A stretch of 64,000 nucleotides of DNA from Negativicutes bacterium. Lineage in GTDB: Bacteria > Bacillota_C > Negativicutes > Sporomusales_B > JARLHX01. Shown piece after piece: positions 7,726-16,695 of the stretch. The DNA lies in the NCBI GenBank assembly GCA_031292015.1, contig JARLHY010000202.1, forward strand, positions 104,839 to 168,838, in the 5' to 3' direction. Each line of letters starts with the position of its first letter. Position 1 is the first letter of the stretch. A program made the position numbers and the translations under genes. The notes beneath the pieces were generated by a model. That model was not told the DNA's origin and did not search any database. It worked only from the letters and a program-made list of their open reading frames with translations.

Positions 7726-8935
7726 ACTTCTGGCTCCGGCCGGAAACCTGGAAAAACTGACCATCGCCCTGGCTTACGGTGCCGACGCCGTATACTTCGG
7801 CGGCAAGGCTTTCGGCCTCCGGGCCTTCAGTGAAAACTTCGACGAAATCGAATTGAAGCAGGGGATCGCTACAACTCATGCCGCCGCGAAGAAAGCCTAT
7901 ATTACCGTAAACATCTTCCCCCATAACGAAGACCTGGCGGCGCTGCCTGATTATCTGCGCTTCCTGCGCGACAGCGGCGCTGATGCCGTCATTATTTCCG
8001 ATCTCGGCGTCTGGCGTATCGCCCGCGAGGTTGTTCCCGACCTGCCGCTGCACATCAGCACTCAGGCCAACAACACCAATTGGGCGTCAGTGCTGGCCTG
8101 GCAGGACATGGGGGCCGGGCGGGTGGTGATGGCCCGGGAGGTGTCCCTGGCCGACATCGCCGCCATTCGCGAAAAGACCCGTCTGGAGCTGGAAGCTTTC
8201 ATCCATGGCGCCATGTGTGTATCCTATTCCGGCCGCTGCCTGATGAGCAACTACCTCACCGGTCGCGATGCCAACCGCGGCGAATGTGCCCAGCCCTGCC
8301 GCTGGAAATACTATCTTATGGAAGAAACCCGTCCCGGACAGTACTATCCTGTACTCGAAGACGAGCGCGGCAGCTATTTTTTCAACTCCAAGGACCTGTG
8401 TCTGCTGCCTTTCCTGCCTCGGCTGGCCCGGGCAGGCCTGGACAGCTTCAAGATCGAAGGCCGGATGAAGAGCGTCCACTATGTGGCCACCGTGGTCAAA
8501 GTCTACCGCGAGGCCCTGGACGCTTTCGCCGCCGACCCGGATAACTACACCGTCAGCCGAATGTGGTGGGAGGAGCTGGCCAAGATTTCCCACCGCCCCT
8601 ACACCAGCGGTTTCTACTTCGGGCAAACCAGCGAGGACGATCAGATATACGGATCGGCCACCTACAACCAGAGTCACGATTTCGTCGGCCTGGTCCACAG
8701 CTATGACCCGGCCACGGGAATGGCGCTGGTGGAGCAGCGCAACAACATGAAGCTGGGGGAGGAAATCGAGGTCCTGCAGCCGGGGGAGCCGAACTTTTGC
8801 CAAAAAATCACCCGGATGATCGACCGTGATGGCAGTGAACTCACCGTCGCCCCCCATGCCCAGCAGCTTGTGTCGATGCCGCTGGAAAGACCGGTAGCAC
8901 GGTTCGCCATGCTGAGAAGGAAGGTGACTGGCTGA
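7712..8935 (+). CDS. U32 family peptidase (YrrO/RlhA-like)
   Basis: The 407-residue protein opens K-K-I-E-L-L-A-P-A-G-N-L-E-K-L and has the U32 signature E-A-F-I-H-G-A-M-C-V-S-Y-S-G-R-C near residue 165, followed by G-E-C-A-Q-P-C-R-W. These give the Cys quartet shared by U32 proteins. Members include collagenase-like proteases and the 23S rRNA hydroxylation factor RlhA, so a role in RNA modification is likelier than proteolysis. TTG 7712 is chosen because AGGAGG 7697-7702 is 9 bases upstream and the product then begins at the conserved N-terminus. It overlaps the methyltransferase remnant by 14 bases and the next gene by one. Confidence 0.92.
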   Translation: MKKIELLAPAGNLEKLTIALAYGADAVYFGGKAFGLRAFSENFDEIELKQGIATTHAAAKKAYITVNIFPHNEDLAALPDYLRFLRDSGADAVIISDLGVWRIAREVVPDLPLHISTQANNTNWASVLAWQDMGAGRVVMAREVSLADIAAIREKTRLELEAFIHGAMCVSYSGRCLMSNYLTGRDANRGECAQPCRWKYYLMEETRPGQYYPVLEDERGSYFFNSKDLCLLPFLPRLARAGLDSFKIEGRMKSVHYVATVVKVYREALDAFAADPDNYTVSRMWWEELAKISHRPYTSGFYFGQTSEDDQIYGSATYNQSHDFVGLVHSYDPATGMALVEQRNNMKLGEEIEVLQPGEPNFCQKITRMIDRDGSELTVAPHAQQLVSMPLERPVARFAMLRRKVTG

Positions 8936-9156
8936 TGAAGGATAACGGTGCGGTCTATTTCCGGGCCAATACCCGGGACGTAAACTACATCAACCGGATT
9001 TTTGAAGGCTATGAGCATGTCGGGGTCGTCAGCACAGTTGATAAGGGACGGGGCATCCTCGTCGTCCGCGCCACCCCGGACACGGCCCGCGACGCCCGGG
9101 ATATTCTGGCCAGTCTGCCGATTCCGGTGGAATTCATCGAGGAGTCTATTCTTTGA
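8935..9156 (+). CDS. DUF4911 domain-containing protein
   Basis: This 73-residue soluble protein is coupled to the U32 peptidase gene by a TGATG overlap. Segments such as V-N-Y-I-N-R-I-F-E-G-Y-E-H and L-A-S-L-P-I-P-V-E-F-I fit the small DUF4911 family, which usually sits beside U32 peptidases. Function is unknown; tight coupling suggests it acts with the U32 protein. Confidence 0.75.
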   Translation: MKDNGAVYFRANTRDVNYINRIFEGYEHVGVVSTVDKGRGILVVRATPDTARDARDILASLPIPVEFIEESIL

Positions 9157-9171
9157 TACCGGCATAACGCA

Positions 9172-9211
9172 AAAAATACCGTCTGTGGCAATAGCCACAG
9201 ACGGTATTTTT
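9172..9211. terminator. bidirectional terminator
   Basis: An 18-bp perfect stem (9172-9189 with 9194-9211) with an AATA loop has A-runs on one side and T-runs on the other. It serves the plus-strand U32/DUF4911 operon and the converging minus-strand gene. Confidence 0.9.
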
Positions 9212-9225
9212 GCTTGCAGAAAAAA

Positions 9226-9753
9226 TTACTGGCGGGCCTTGATATCTTTGTGATAGGCGTCTTTCGGCTGATCCGCAGGCGGCATTTTTGCTGCCGCCGG
9301 AGGGCTGACCACCGGTTTGGCCCCAGGAGCGCTTTCCTGGTCCAGTTGCGCCTTCAGCGCGTTATCCTCGGCGTCCAGCTTCGCGTTTTTCAGGATCGAG
9401 CTTACCGTGGGAGAGACGTCGGAAAGTTTGACAGACAATTTCTGGGCGACATTGTTCCAGGTCACGCTGTTGTCCTTGCGCAGGGCCAGGACATCGGCGG
9501 GCGATTTGCCGCTGGCGTCGGACAAGGCGAAGATCAATGTGATTTCCCCGTAGGACAAGTCATTGTGCAGGGAAGAGACCTGATCAACCGTGACCATCGA
9601 TTCGAAGGTCTTGGAAATTTGCCAGGCCAGCCTGCCGTCCTGGATTTTGATGCCGTCCAGCGGCGAGCCACCGATCTGAAAAGCGTAGGCCGGAGTCAAA
9701 CCGACAAAAAGGAAAACTGCGAGAACTGTCAGAACCCAAGAGAGCTTTCTCAT
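9226..9753 (-). CDS. secreted protein of unknown function
   Basis: The 175-residue product starts MRKLSW and has a clear Sec signal peptide: basic N-terminus, hydrophobic core, A-Y-A cleavage near residue 24. The mature part is mostly helical and polar, with a Pro/Ala-rich C-terminal tail (about 140-170). ATG 9753 is preceded by GGAGGTG on the minus strand; the longer frame to 9804 has no ribosome site. I recognise no domain. It is convergent with the U32 operon and divergent from the PBP gene. Confidence 0.7.
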   Translation of the reverse strand: MRKLSWVLTVLAVFLFVGLTPAYAFQIGGSPLDGIKIQDGRLAWQISKTFESMVTVDQVSSLHNDLSYGEITLIFALSDASGKSPADVLALRKDNSVTWNNVAQKLSVKLSDVSPTVSSILKNAKLDAEDNALKAQLDQESAPGAKPVVSPPAAAKMPPADQPKDAYHKDIKARQ

Positions 9754-9841
9754 AAATACACCTCCACTAGGTAATTTTAACACCGAAGGCGAGAATCCTG
9801 CCAAGTCTGACGCTGTGACGAAGATTTTGTGCAGAAACCTC

Positions 9842-9869
9842 TTGCCAGTCGGCTCAGACTGGTTAAAAT
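9842..9869 (+). promoter_or_regulatory. sigma-A-like promoter of the PBP gene
   Basis: TTGCCA 9842-9847, 16-bp spacer, TAAAAT 9864-9869, about 50 bases before the start codon of the class B PBP. Confidence 0.55.
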
Positions 9870-9917
9870 AGTCAGAATCGGCGTAAACTAAACAAAAACT
9901 GATCGCGTGGTGACGAT

Positions 9918-11585
9918 ATGGTTTTCCAGGCAGGCCGGGTCGTGAAACTTTACATGGTTTTAGTCATTATCGGCGTACTGCTCTTGTCGCGGTTAGCCTA
10001 CCTCCAGCTTTTTGAAGGCTCCAGGCTGGCAGCCAGGGGGCTGGATGGGCGGATTCAGGAAGTGGCGGTGGAAGTCGTCCGCGGTGAAATCCTCGACCGT
10101 AATGGAAAATCTCTCACCAACACAGCCCAGTACTTCAGCATCTCGGTTTTTCCGTCCCAGGTGACGAACGCGGCAGATACCGCCACAGTCCTGGCCGAGC
10201 TGAGCGGAGGAGACGCCGAGAAAATCGCTGCACGGATCAGGGCCGACGACCGGCCCTTCAAACTGAAAACCGGGATAGACGCCCAGACTGCCCAGAAGGT
10301 CAACAACCGGAGAATTCCCGGGGTAATAGCCGTCAGTGAGCGGGCCCGCTACGGCGCAAGCCCGCTGGGGGCTCACGTGGTCGGTTACATCAACAGCGCC
10401 GACAACCGGGGCGTCAGCGGCATCGAAGGTTTGTACGACAACATCCTCCGTGGTGCGCAGCCGACCTATCTCGCCGCCATGGTGGATGCTACCCAGCAGA
10501 TCATTCCCGGTCTCGGCTACAAGCGGATCAGGCCGGTGGACGGGCGGGGACCGAATAACGTTGTTCTTACCCTGGACAGCAGGTTGCAGACAATTACAGA
10601 AAACGTAATGGATCAATACATCAAAAAAGGAGCGGTGGTCATCCTCCGTCCGTCAACCGGGGAAATACTGGCAATGGCCTCGCGTCCCAATTTCGACGCC
10701 GACAACCTTAGCGACTATCTTGCCAAAGACGCCTCTCCGCTGCTCAACCGGGCGGTACTCGCCTATCAGCCCGGGTCGGTGTTCAAATTGGTGGTTGCGG
10801 CAGCAGCTCTTGAAGAAAAACAGGTCAGGCCAAGCGACGTCTTCTTCGACCCCGGCTATGTCGATGTAAACAATCTTCGCTTTAAAGGCTGGGACTACGA
10901 CAATGGCGGCCGGGGCCGGATCACTTTCGCTGATGCGATGGCTTATTCCAGCAACCCGGTATTCATCCAGGTGGGGCTCAAACTGGGCGCGCACAAACTG
11001 ATCAGCTACGCCCGGAACCTCGGCTTCGGCCAAAAAACCAGGCTGGATTTCGACGGGGAAGCCGACGGCAACCTCCCGGCGCCGGAGACCGTTTATCCCG
11101 GCGATCTGGCAAACCTGTCCATCGGCCAGGGGTCGCTGGAAGCGAGCCCGCTCCAGATCGCCTGCATGGTGGCGACTATTGTCAACGATGGCATCAAAGT
11201 CGATCCTTACATCGTCGCAAAGCTGACGACGCCGGAAGGAACTGTGGTGAAAAATTTTCCGGCGTCCCGCGGCAGCCGGGTCCTTTCGCGTCAGACCGCC
11301 CTGGAAATGCGTCAGATGCTCGCTAATGTCACCAAAAGCGGCACCGGCCAGGCGGCCTATGTGGAAGGGTGGGGATCAGCCGGCAAGACCGGGACCGCCG
11401 AGACCGGGCGGGAGAGCATTCAGGGCAGGGGGGTAAATCATGCCTGGTTTGCCGGATATGCCCCTCTTGATAATCCGAGGCTAGTCATGGTAGTATTTGT
11501 AGAAGATGGAATGTCCGGCGGCGACGTCGCCGCACCCATTTTTCGGGAGATTGTCGCCCGGGTCTTGTCCGGCGGTGATTTTTGA
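9918..11585 (+). CDS. class B penicillin-binding protein (peptidoglycan DD-transpeptidase)
   Basis: The product (555 residues) is a membrane-anchored transpeptidase that cross-links peptidoglycan outside the cytoplasmic membrane. A single N-terminal membrane segment (about 11-28) is followed by the PBP dimerisation domain with G-E-I-L-D-R-N-G at ~56-63. The transpeptidase domain has SxxK at S287-V-F-K, SSN at 344-346 and KTG at 490-492. No PASTA repeats follow, so it is PBP2/PbpA-like rather than a typical SpoVD or PBP2x. It is monocistronic or leads a tldE-like gene. ATG 9918 lacks a strong ribosome site (GTGGTGACG precedes). Confidence 0.9.
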   Translation: MVFQAGRVVKLYMVLVIIGVLLLSRLAYLQLFEGSRLAARGLDGRIQEVAVEVVRGEILDRNGKSLTNTAQYFSISVFPSQVTNAADTATVLAELSGGDAEKIAARIRADDRPFKLKTGIDAQTAQKVNNRRIPGVIAVSERARYGASPLGAHVVGYINSADNRGVSGIEGLYDNILRGAQPTYLAAMVDATQQIIPGLGYKRIRPVDGRGPNNVVLTLDSRLQTITENVMDQYIKKGAVVILRPSTGEILAMASRPNFDADNLSDYLAKDASPLLNRAVLAYQPGSVFKLVVAAAALEEKQVRPSDVFFDPGYVDVNNLRFKGWDYDNGGRGRITFADAMAYSSNPVFIQVGLKLGAHKLISYARNLGFGQKTRLDFDGEADGNLPAPETVYPGDLANLSIGQGSLEASPLQIACMVATIVNDGIKVDPYIVAKLTTPEGTVVKNFPASRGSRVLSRQTALEMRQMLANVTKSGTGQAAYVEGWGSAGKTGTAETGRESIQGRGVNHAWFAGYAPLDNPRLVMVVFVEDGMSGGDVAAPIFREIVARVLSGGDF

Positions 11586-11652
11586 CAACTGTCCCGGACG
11601 GGAGGAAATCTTAATTGCAGCGAATCGCTGATGTGTTGATGGAGGAATGAGA

Positions 11653-12996
11653 GTGCAATATCTGGAACTGGCAACCCAGGCAGTAAAAGAAGCGGAAAAA
11701 GCGGGCGCCTATAACGCCGAGGCTTATGTGCTTGACGCCCGGTCGCTGACCGTCGAAGTGGCGGATCAGGCGCTGGAGACCCTCAAATTTGCCAATGACA
11801 CCGGTATCGGTGTCCGGGTCATTTCGCCGGAAGGACGGGTCGGCTTTGCCTTCTCCACCGATATTGCCCCAGCGTCTCTTGCGGCTCTTGCCCGCCAGGC
11901 GGTGGCCAACGGGAAGAGCACGGCAGCCGACCGGCACAATGTTTTGCCGCCCACGGCCGGTGGGGTGCTACCTGCCCTGAAAATGCTTGATCCCAAAATC
12001 GCCGCAATGAGCGTCGAGGACAAGATAGAAATGGCCAAACGGGTGGAAGCTTCCGCCCGCCAGACCGACCCCAGGGTGCGCCGCACCGAACGCTGCGTCT
12101 ACGAGGATGCCGAATACGGCGTGGCCCTGGCCAATTCCCGCCAACTGGCGGTGCAGTACCGGTCAGGCTACTGCGGGTTGTACGGAGTGGTGCTGGCCGA
12201 GGCGGACGGCGACGTCCAGCCCGGGATGGGGATCATGTACCGGCGTGACTTCGACTTGTTAAACCCGGAAAGCGTTGGCCGGGAAGCAGCCCTGGAAGCA
12301 TCCAGGCTGGTGGGGGCCAAGAGCATCGGCACCACCCAGGCGGCACTGGTACTCAGTCCGCATGTTGCCACAAACTTTTTCGCTGTTCTGATCCCAGCCC
12401 TCAGTGCCGACGCGGTTCAGAAAGGCCGGTCCCTGTTCAGGAACAAAGTTGGCAAAACAGTGGCCTCCACACTGATTTCGCTGGTGGATGACGGACGGTT
12501 GGACGGAGGAATCGCCACCGCGCCGGTGGACGGCGAGGGCGTTCCGAGCCGGCGTACCGAACTGATCGCGGACGGAGTGCTGCAGGGCTATCTTTACAAC
12601 ACTTATACCGCCGGACGCGACGGCGTCACCAGCACCGGCAATGGGGTCAGGCACTCCTTTAAGAGCGGTCCTGAAGTGGGGCCGACCAACATTTTCCTTC
12701 AGCCCGGGGGGCAAAAACCGGCTGACATCATCAGCCAAGTCCGCGACGGCTTCTACGTTACCAGTGTCATGGGCATGCACACCGCCAATCCTATTTCCGG
12801 CGATTTTTCGGTCGGCGCCGCCGGCGTATGGATCAAAGACGGCGCGTTCGCCCAGGCGGTAAGGGGTGTGGCCATCGCCGGCAATATCCTTGACCTCATG
12901 GCCGGAGTCGACGCCGTGGGCGATGATCTTCGTTTCTTTGGCTCCCAGGGGGCACCCACCGTCCGCATCGACAAGATCACCGTCAGCGGCGGCTGA
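11653..12996 (+). CDS. TldD/PmbA family protein (TldE-like)
   Basis: The 447-residue protein shows the TldD/PmbA fold: an N-terminal region with T-G-I-G-V-R-V and S-T-D-I-A, and the C-terminal M-H-T-A-N-P-I-S-G-D-F-S-V-G-A-A-G-V-W. It lacks the HExxxH zinc motif of TldD, so it resembles the non-catalytic partner TldE/PmbA. TldD/TldE act as a protease pair on small peptides in other bacteria. No TldD partner lies in this window. GTG 11653 is preferred because GGAGG 11641-11645 is 7 bases away, whereas ATG 11647 is one base from it. Confidence 0.85.
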   Translation: MQYLELATQAVKEAEKAGAYNAEAYVLDARSLTVEVADQALETLKFANDTGIGVRVISPEGRVGFAFSTDIAPASLAALARQAVANGKSTAADRHNVLPPTAGGVLPALKMLDPKIAAMSVEDKIEMAKRVEASARQTDPRVRRTERCVYEDAEYGVALANSRQLAVQYRSGYCGLYGVVLAEADGDVQPGMGIMYRRDFDLLNPESVGREAALEASRLVGAKSIGTTQAALVLSPHVATNFFAVLIPALSADAVQKGRSLFRNKVGKTVASTLISLVDDGRLDGGIATAPVDGEGVPSRRTELIADGVLQGYLYNTYTAGRDGVTSTGNGVRHSFKSGPEVGPTNIFLQPGGQKPADIISQVRDGFYVTSVMGMHTANPISGDFSVGAAGVWIKDGAFAQAVRGVAIAGNILDLMAGVDAVGDDLRFFGSQGAPTVRIDKITVSGG

Positions 12997-13217
12997 TACT
13001 CCCTGAATCGGCACGAACCGACAGCTAGGCAAGCGGGGATAATTATGGTAAAATATAAAAGCTAATGGCATAATACTTGGTTATAGTGCCTAATGACCAT
13101 GCCCGGAAGGGCTTTTGCCCAGGTCCGGATAAACTGCAACAGGAGGAATTCCGCTGCCATCTGGCAACATCGCCGGACCAAAGTAATAACAGGCCGGGTG
13201 ATGCGGAAGATCATATA

Positions 13218-14279
13218 ATGAACAATCGTCTTGATCGTCTGCGGGCCTTGCTGCACCAGCAGGACCTCGACGGCGTGATTGTTGCCAAACCGGAGAACCG
13301 GCTTTATTTCAGCGGTTTCACCGGATCTTCGGGGATACTTCTTATCAGCGGCAGCCAGGCCAGACTGATCACCGATTTCCGTTACATCGAACAGGCCGCC
13401 GGTCAAGCCCCTGATTTTTCAGTCGTTCGCCACGGCAGCGACATTTATACAACCCTGAAAACGGAAATCGACGCCCTTGGCCTCAAGAAAGTCGGCTTTG
13501 AAGGCGATTTTCAGACCTGGGACGGCTATCAGCGCCTGGTGGAAGCTGCCGAGCAGCCGCTGCCGGTGCATCTGGACGAAGTGCGGATGGCCAAGGACGC
13601 CGACGAGGCTGCGCTGATCCGGCATGCCGTGCTGTTGGCCGACAACGCTTTTACCGATGTGCTGCCTTATCTGAAACCAGGCGTCCGTGAAGCAGACATC
13701 GCCCTGGAACTGGAATTTCATATGAGAAAACACGGGGCGGAAAAAAACGCCTTCGACATTATCGTTGCGTCCGGTAAACGCTCCGCGCTGCCTCACGGCA
13801 GGGCGTCTGCGAAAACAATACAGACCGGAGACTTCGTCACCATGGACTTTGGAGCCGTGTATCAGGGGTATCATTCCGATATCACCAGGACGGTGGTTGT
13901 CGGACGGGCTTCGGTCAGACAGCGCGAGGTGTACAACCTGGTGTTGTCAGCTCAGCTCGCCGGCGTTGCCGCCGTCGCCCCCGGGAAAACCGGCCGGGAA
14001 TGCGACGCTGTTGCCCGGGATATCATCGCCGCCGCCGGTTTCGGCGACTATTTCGGCCATGGGCTCGGCCACGGCGTGGGTCTGGCCATTCATGAACAGC
14101 CTCGTTTGGCGCCCGGTTCGGAAATTAGTCTGACCCCAGGCATGGTGGTGACGGTGGAACCCGGCGTCTACCTGCCGGATTGGGGCGGTGTCCGTATCGA
14201 AGATACGGTGATCGTAACCGCCGACGGCGCCGAGATCCTCACCGCCAGCAGTAAGGAACTCATCGAATTAGACTGGTAA
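13218..14279 (+). CDS. Xaa-Pro aminopeptidase (M24 family)
   Basis: The 353-residue metalloprotease removes N-terminal residues ahead of proline. The creatinase-like N-domain (1-125) begins M-N-N-R-L-D-R-L-R. The pita-bread domain carries the metal ligands in V-T-M-D-F-G-A-V-Y-Q-G-Y-H-S-D-I-T-R, G-H-G-L-G-H-G-V-G, V-E-P-G-V-Y and a late I-E-D-T. ATG 13218 gives the normal N-terminus; the frame is open back to 13077, but that extension is not conserved-looking. It is followed by efp with 15 bases between them, the standard pepP-efp pair. Confidence 0.92.
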   Translation: MNNRLDRLRALLHQQDLDGVIVAKPENRLYFSGFTGSSGILLISGSQARLITDFRYIEQAAGQAPDFSVVRHGSDIYTTLKTEIDALGLKKVGFEGDFQTWDGYQRLVEAAEQPLPVHLDEVRMAKDADEAALIRHAVLLADNAFTDVLPYLKPGVREADIALELEFHMRKHGAEKNAFDIIVASGKRSALPHGRASAKTIQTGDFVTMDFGAVYQGYHSDITRTVVVGRASVRQREVYNLVLSAQLAGVAAVAPGKTGRECDAVARDIIAAAGFGDYFGHGLGHGVGLAIHEQPRLAPGSEISLTPGMVVTVEPGVYLPDWGGVRIEDTVIVTADGAEILTASSKELIELDW

Positions 14280-14294
14280 TTTGGAGGTTTTGCA

Positions 14295-14852
14295 ATGATT
14301 TCAAGTAATGACTTTCGTACAGGGGTAACCATCGAACTGGACGGCGGCGTATGGCAGATTGTCGATTTTCAGCACGTCAAGCCAGGTAAGGGCGCAGCTT
14401 TTGTCCGCGCGAAAATGAAGAACGTCAAGACCGGAGCCGTAGTGGAGCGGACCTTCAACGCCGGGGAAAAAGTCCCCAAAGCCCATGTTGACAACAGGCA
14501 GATGCAATACCTCTATGAAAGCGACGAACAGTTCAATTTCATGGACAATGAAACCTATGAGCAGATTACCCTCGGCAGTGAGCAGTTGGGCGACGCCAAA
14601 AAATTCCTCAAGGAAAATATGTCCATCGGCGTGCTCTTGTTCCAGGGCATTGTGATCGGCATTGAGCTGCCCAACTCGGTCGAGCTGGCTGTTGTCGAGA
14701 CCGACCCCGGCATCCGCGGCGATACCGCCACCGGCGGAACCAAACCCGCCACCCTCGAAACAGGCTATGTCGTGAAGGTGCCGCTGTTCATCAACATCGG
14801 CGACGTACTGCGGATCGATACCCGCACCGGCGACTACATGGAAAGAGCTTAG
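14295..14852 (+). CDS. efp: translation elongation factor P
   Basis: EF-P rescues ribosomes stalled at polyproline stretches. The 185-residue, three-domain protein shows the KOW-like N-domain with [10 protein letters not shown], which carries the modifiable residue loop (Lys in G-K-G), and the C-terminal [19 protein letters not shown] sits 8 bases upstream of the ATG. It forms an operon with the Xaa-Pro aminopeptidase gene, linking proline-related functions. Confidence 0.97.
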   Translation: MISSNDFRTGVTIELDGGVWQIVDFQHVKPGKGAAFVRAKMKNVKTGAVVERTFNAGEKVPKAHVDNRQMQYLYESDEQFNFMDNETYEQITLGSEQLGDAKKFLKENMSIGVLLFQGIVIGIELPNSVELAVVETDPGIRGDTATGGTKPATLETGYVVKVPLFINIGDVLRIDTRTGDYMERA

Positions 14853-14954
14853 CTGAATTTTACGGTTGGAAGACTGACAACCCCCGGTTATGTTTTGCGC
14901 GGCTGTGGGAATACTACCATTATCCGCTCAGAACAAAGCAAAGGGGGTTTAGTC

Positions 14955-15380
14955 ATGGCCAATATCAAAGAAAAGGTTGCCTACTTACAGGGGTTGACCA
15001 GGGGACTGAACGTGAACAGTCACTCGGCGGAGGGCAAGTTGCTGTTAAATGTCGTCGACGTGTTGTCCGATGTGGCCGAAGAGATCCAGTGCATTCATGT
15101 ATTCCAGGAAGATCTGGAAAACTACGTCGAAACCATTGATGAGGACTTGACCGAGTTGGAGGAAGAAGTCTACGAAGGCATCTATAACTCCGATATGGTG
15201 GAGTTGGAATGTCCTGCCTGTCATGAGACCATTACCTTCGAATCCAACGTGCTGGACGAGGACGACCTGGTGGAAGTCACCTGCCCCAACTGCGGTGAGG
15301 TCGTATATGAAAACACCGTCGATTTCGCCGAAGAGGATGACGTCGACCTTGCTCTGAAACGCATTCATCCAGGCGTGTAG
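14955..15380 (+). CDS. CD1247-type N-terminal domain protein with zinc ribbon
   Basis: The 141-residue acidic protein has a helical N-terminal half (M-A-N-I-K-E-K-V-A-Y-L-Q-G-L) and a C-terminal zinc-ribbon-like module, C-P-A-C and C-P-N-C, at about 80 and 112. It resembles a conserved Clostridia/Negativicutes protein named after C. difficile CD1247, of unknown function. ATG 14955 follows AAAGGGGG; the upstream extension to 14895 is not needed. It is the last gene of the pepP-efp run before a terminator. Confidence 0.8.
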   Translation: MANIKEKVAYLQGLTRGLNVNSHSAEGKLLLNVVDVLSDVAEEIQCIHVFQEDLENYVETIDEDLTELEEEVYEGIYNSDMVELECPACHETITFESNVLDEDDLVEVTCPNCGEVVYENTVDFAEEDDVDLALKRIHPGV

Positions 15381-15403
15381 CAGCATAGCTGACCTTTGCA
15401 ATA

Positions 15404-15427
15404 AATCCCGGTTATCCGGGATTTTTT
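15404..15427 (+). terminator. intrinsic terminator
   Basis: AATCCCGG 15404-15411 pairs with CCGGGATT 15416-15423 around TTAT and runs into T residues. It ends the pepP-efp-CD1247 transcript. The stretch 15428-15645 ahead of the spoIIIA promoter shows no convincing gene. Confidence 0.85.
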
Positions 15428-15645
15428 GTTTTTACGGCGACATAACAGTTTCGTGGATGGATATAACTGGCGGCCGTTTTGGCTTTTGTTAAATCGGTTT
15501 TTCCGGTCATTTGGAATTCACCGGACGCGCGACGGACCCGCCGGCCCAGACGTGGCGCGTGCCCGTAGGTACGATAGCAATGGGATGGCGGATACGAAAC
15601 CGCAGTTGGTGGCTTCAAAGCGGCCTGCTTTTGTTGCTGTTTTAA

Positions 15646-15674
15646 GCATAAACCGGTTTGTCCTTCCATATCTA
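15646..15674 (+). promoter_or_regulatory. candidate sigma-E promoter of the spoIIIA operon
   Basis: GCATAAA at 15646-15652 and CATATCTA at 15667-15674 are 14 bp apart, matching the spacing and the core ATA / CATA of the B. subtilis mother-cell sigma-E consensus, though the 3' half of the -10 deviates. The implied leader before spoIIIAA is very short. In B. subtilis spoIIIA is sigma-E controlled. Confidence 0.4.
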
Positions 15675-15696
15675 TGTAAAGAAAGGCGGTAGAAGG

Positions 15697-16695
15697 ATGA
15701 AGCAGGTTGACGCATTGGAAAAGTCGGTGTTCACGGTGCTGGCTCCGGCACTGGCCGGGATACTCAGGGCCGCGCCGGACTGGCTGCTGGAGCAGGCCAC
15801 TGAAATACGTCTGAGAGCGGGGCAGGGATTATTGGTTGTTGCCGGAAATCGCGACTACACCCTGGGGTTCGACGGGCAGCCCGTGACAAATACGGCGGCA
15901 GGCTATATCTGCCGCCGTGAAGATATTGGCCAGACCCTGCAGCTCATCAGCCGCAACTCGCTGTACGCCTTCGAGGAGGAAATGCGCCAGGGCTTCTTCA
16001 CCGTCGGCGGCGGACACCGCATCGGTCTGGCGGGACAGGCAATCATGGAAGGCGGAGAACTTAAGGCCCTAAAAAATATCAGCGCCATGAACATCCGCCT
16101 GGCCAGGGAAATCATTGGCGCCGCAGACAAAATCATGCCCTTTGTTGTGACTTCCCCCAACCGGGTTTACAATACCCTGGTGATCGGGCCGCCGCGCAGC
16201 GGCAAGACCACCCTGCTGCGGGACCTGACCCGGCAGTTGAGCTCAGGCATTCCCGCGCTGAATTTCAGCGCCGTCCAGGTGGGCTTGGTGGATGAACGGT
16301 CGGAAATCGCCGGCTGCCGCGACGGTATACCCGGGGCAGACCTTGGTCCCAGGGTCGACGTGCTGGACGCCTGTCCCAAGGCCACCGGCCTGCTGATGCT
16401 GATCCGCGCCATGGGGCCGCAGGTGGTGATCACCGACGAACTGGGGCGGGAAGCCGATTCATTCGCCGTACAGGAAGCCCTGCACGCCGGGGTGAGCGTC
16501 GTCGCCAGCGCTCACGGTCGCAGCCCCGAAGATCTGCTCGGCCGGCCCTTCATCGGCGACCTGGTCCGCAGCAGGATCTTCGAGCGTTATATTGTAATGG
16601 GCACAGTTCCCCGGATCGGCGCTATCGTGTCGGTCACCGACGCCAAAGGAGTGGAAATAACCACACAGCGAAGCGGGGTGAGAGAATGTGGCTGA
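15697..16695 (+). CDS. spoIIIAA: stage III sporulation protein AA (AAA ATPase)
   Basis: SpoIIIAA is the mother-cell ATPase of the SpoIIIA-SpoIIQ channel, related to type II/IV secretion ATPases. The product has 332 residues. Walker A is I-G-P-P-R-S-G-K-T-T-L-L (about 166-177) and Walker B-like V-V-I-T-D-E-L-G-R-E follows near 245. ATG 15697 has AAGGCGGTAGAAGG upstream; the frame extends to 15658 without a ribosome site. It overlaps spoIIIAB by 10 bases, and the eight spoIIIA genes are contiguous. Confidence 0.96.
   Translation: MKQVDALEKSVFTVLAPALAGILRAAPDWLLEQATEIRLRAGQGLLVVAGNRDYTLGFDGQPVTNTAAGYICRREDIGQTLQLISRNSLYAFEEEMRQGFFTVGGGHRIGLAGQAIMEGGELKALKNISAMNIRLAREIIGAADKIMPFVVTSPNRVYNTLVIGPPRSGKTTLLRDLTRQLSSGIPALNFSAVQVGLVDERSEIAGCRDGIPGADLGPRVDVLDACPKATGLLMLIRAMGPQVVITDELGREADSFAVQEALHAGVSVVASAHGRSPEDLLGRPFIGDLVRSRIFERYIVMGTVPRIGAIVSVTDAKGVEITTQRSGVRECG

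Noticed and set aside
9214..9774. 186-codon plus-strand frame over the secreted protein gene
   Set aside because: Opposite the gene with a clear signal peptide and ribosome site.
13077..13217. Upstream extension of the Xaa-Pro aminopeptidase gene, with AGGAGG at 13140
   Set aside because: No start codon at a fitting distance in frame; the extension does not resemble the family N-terminus.
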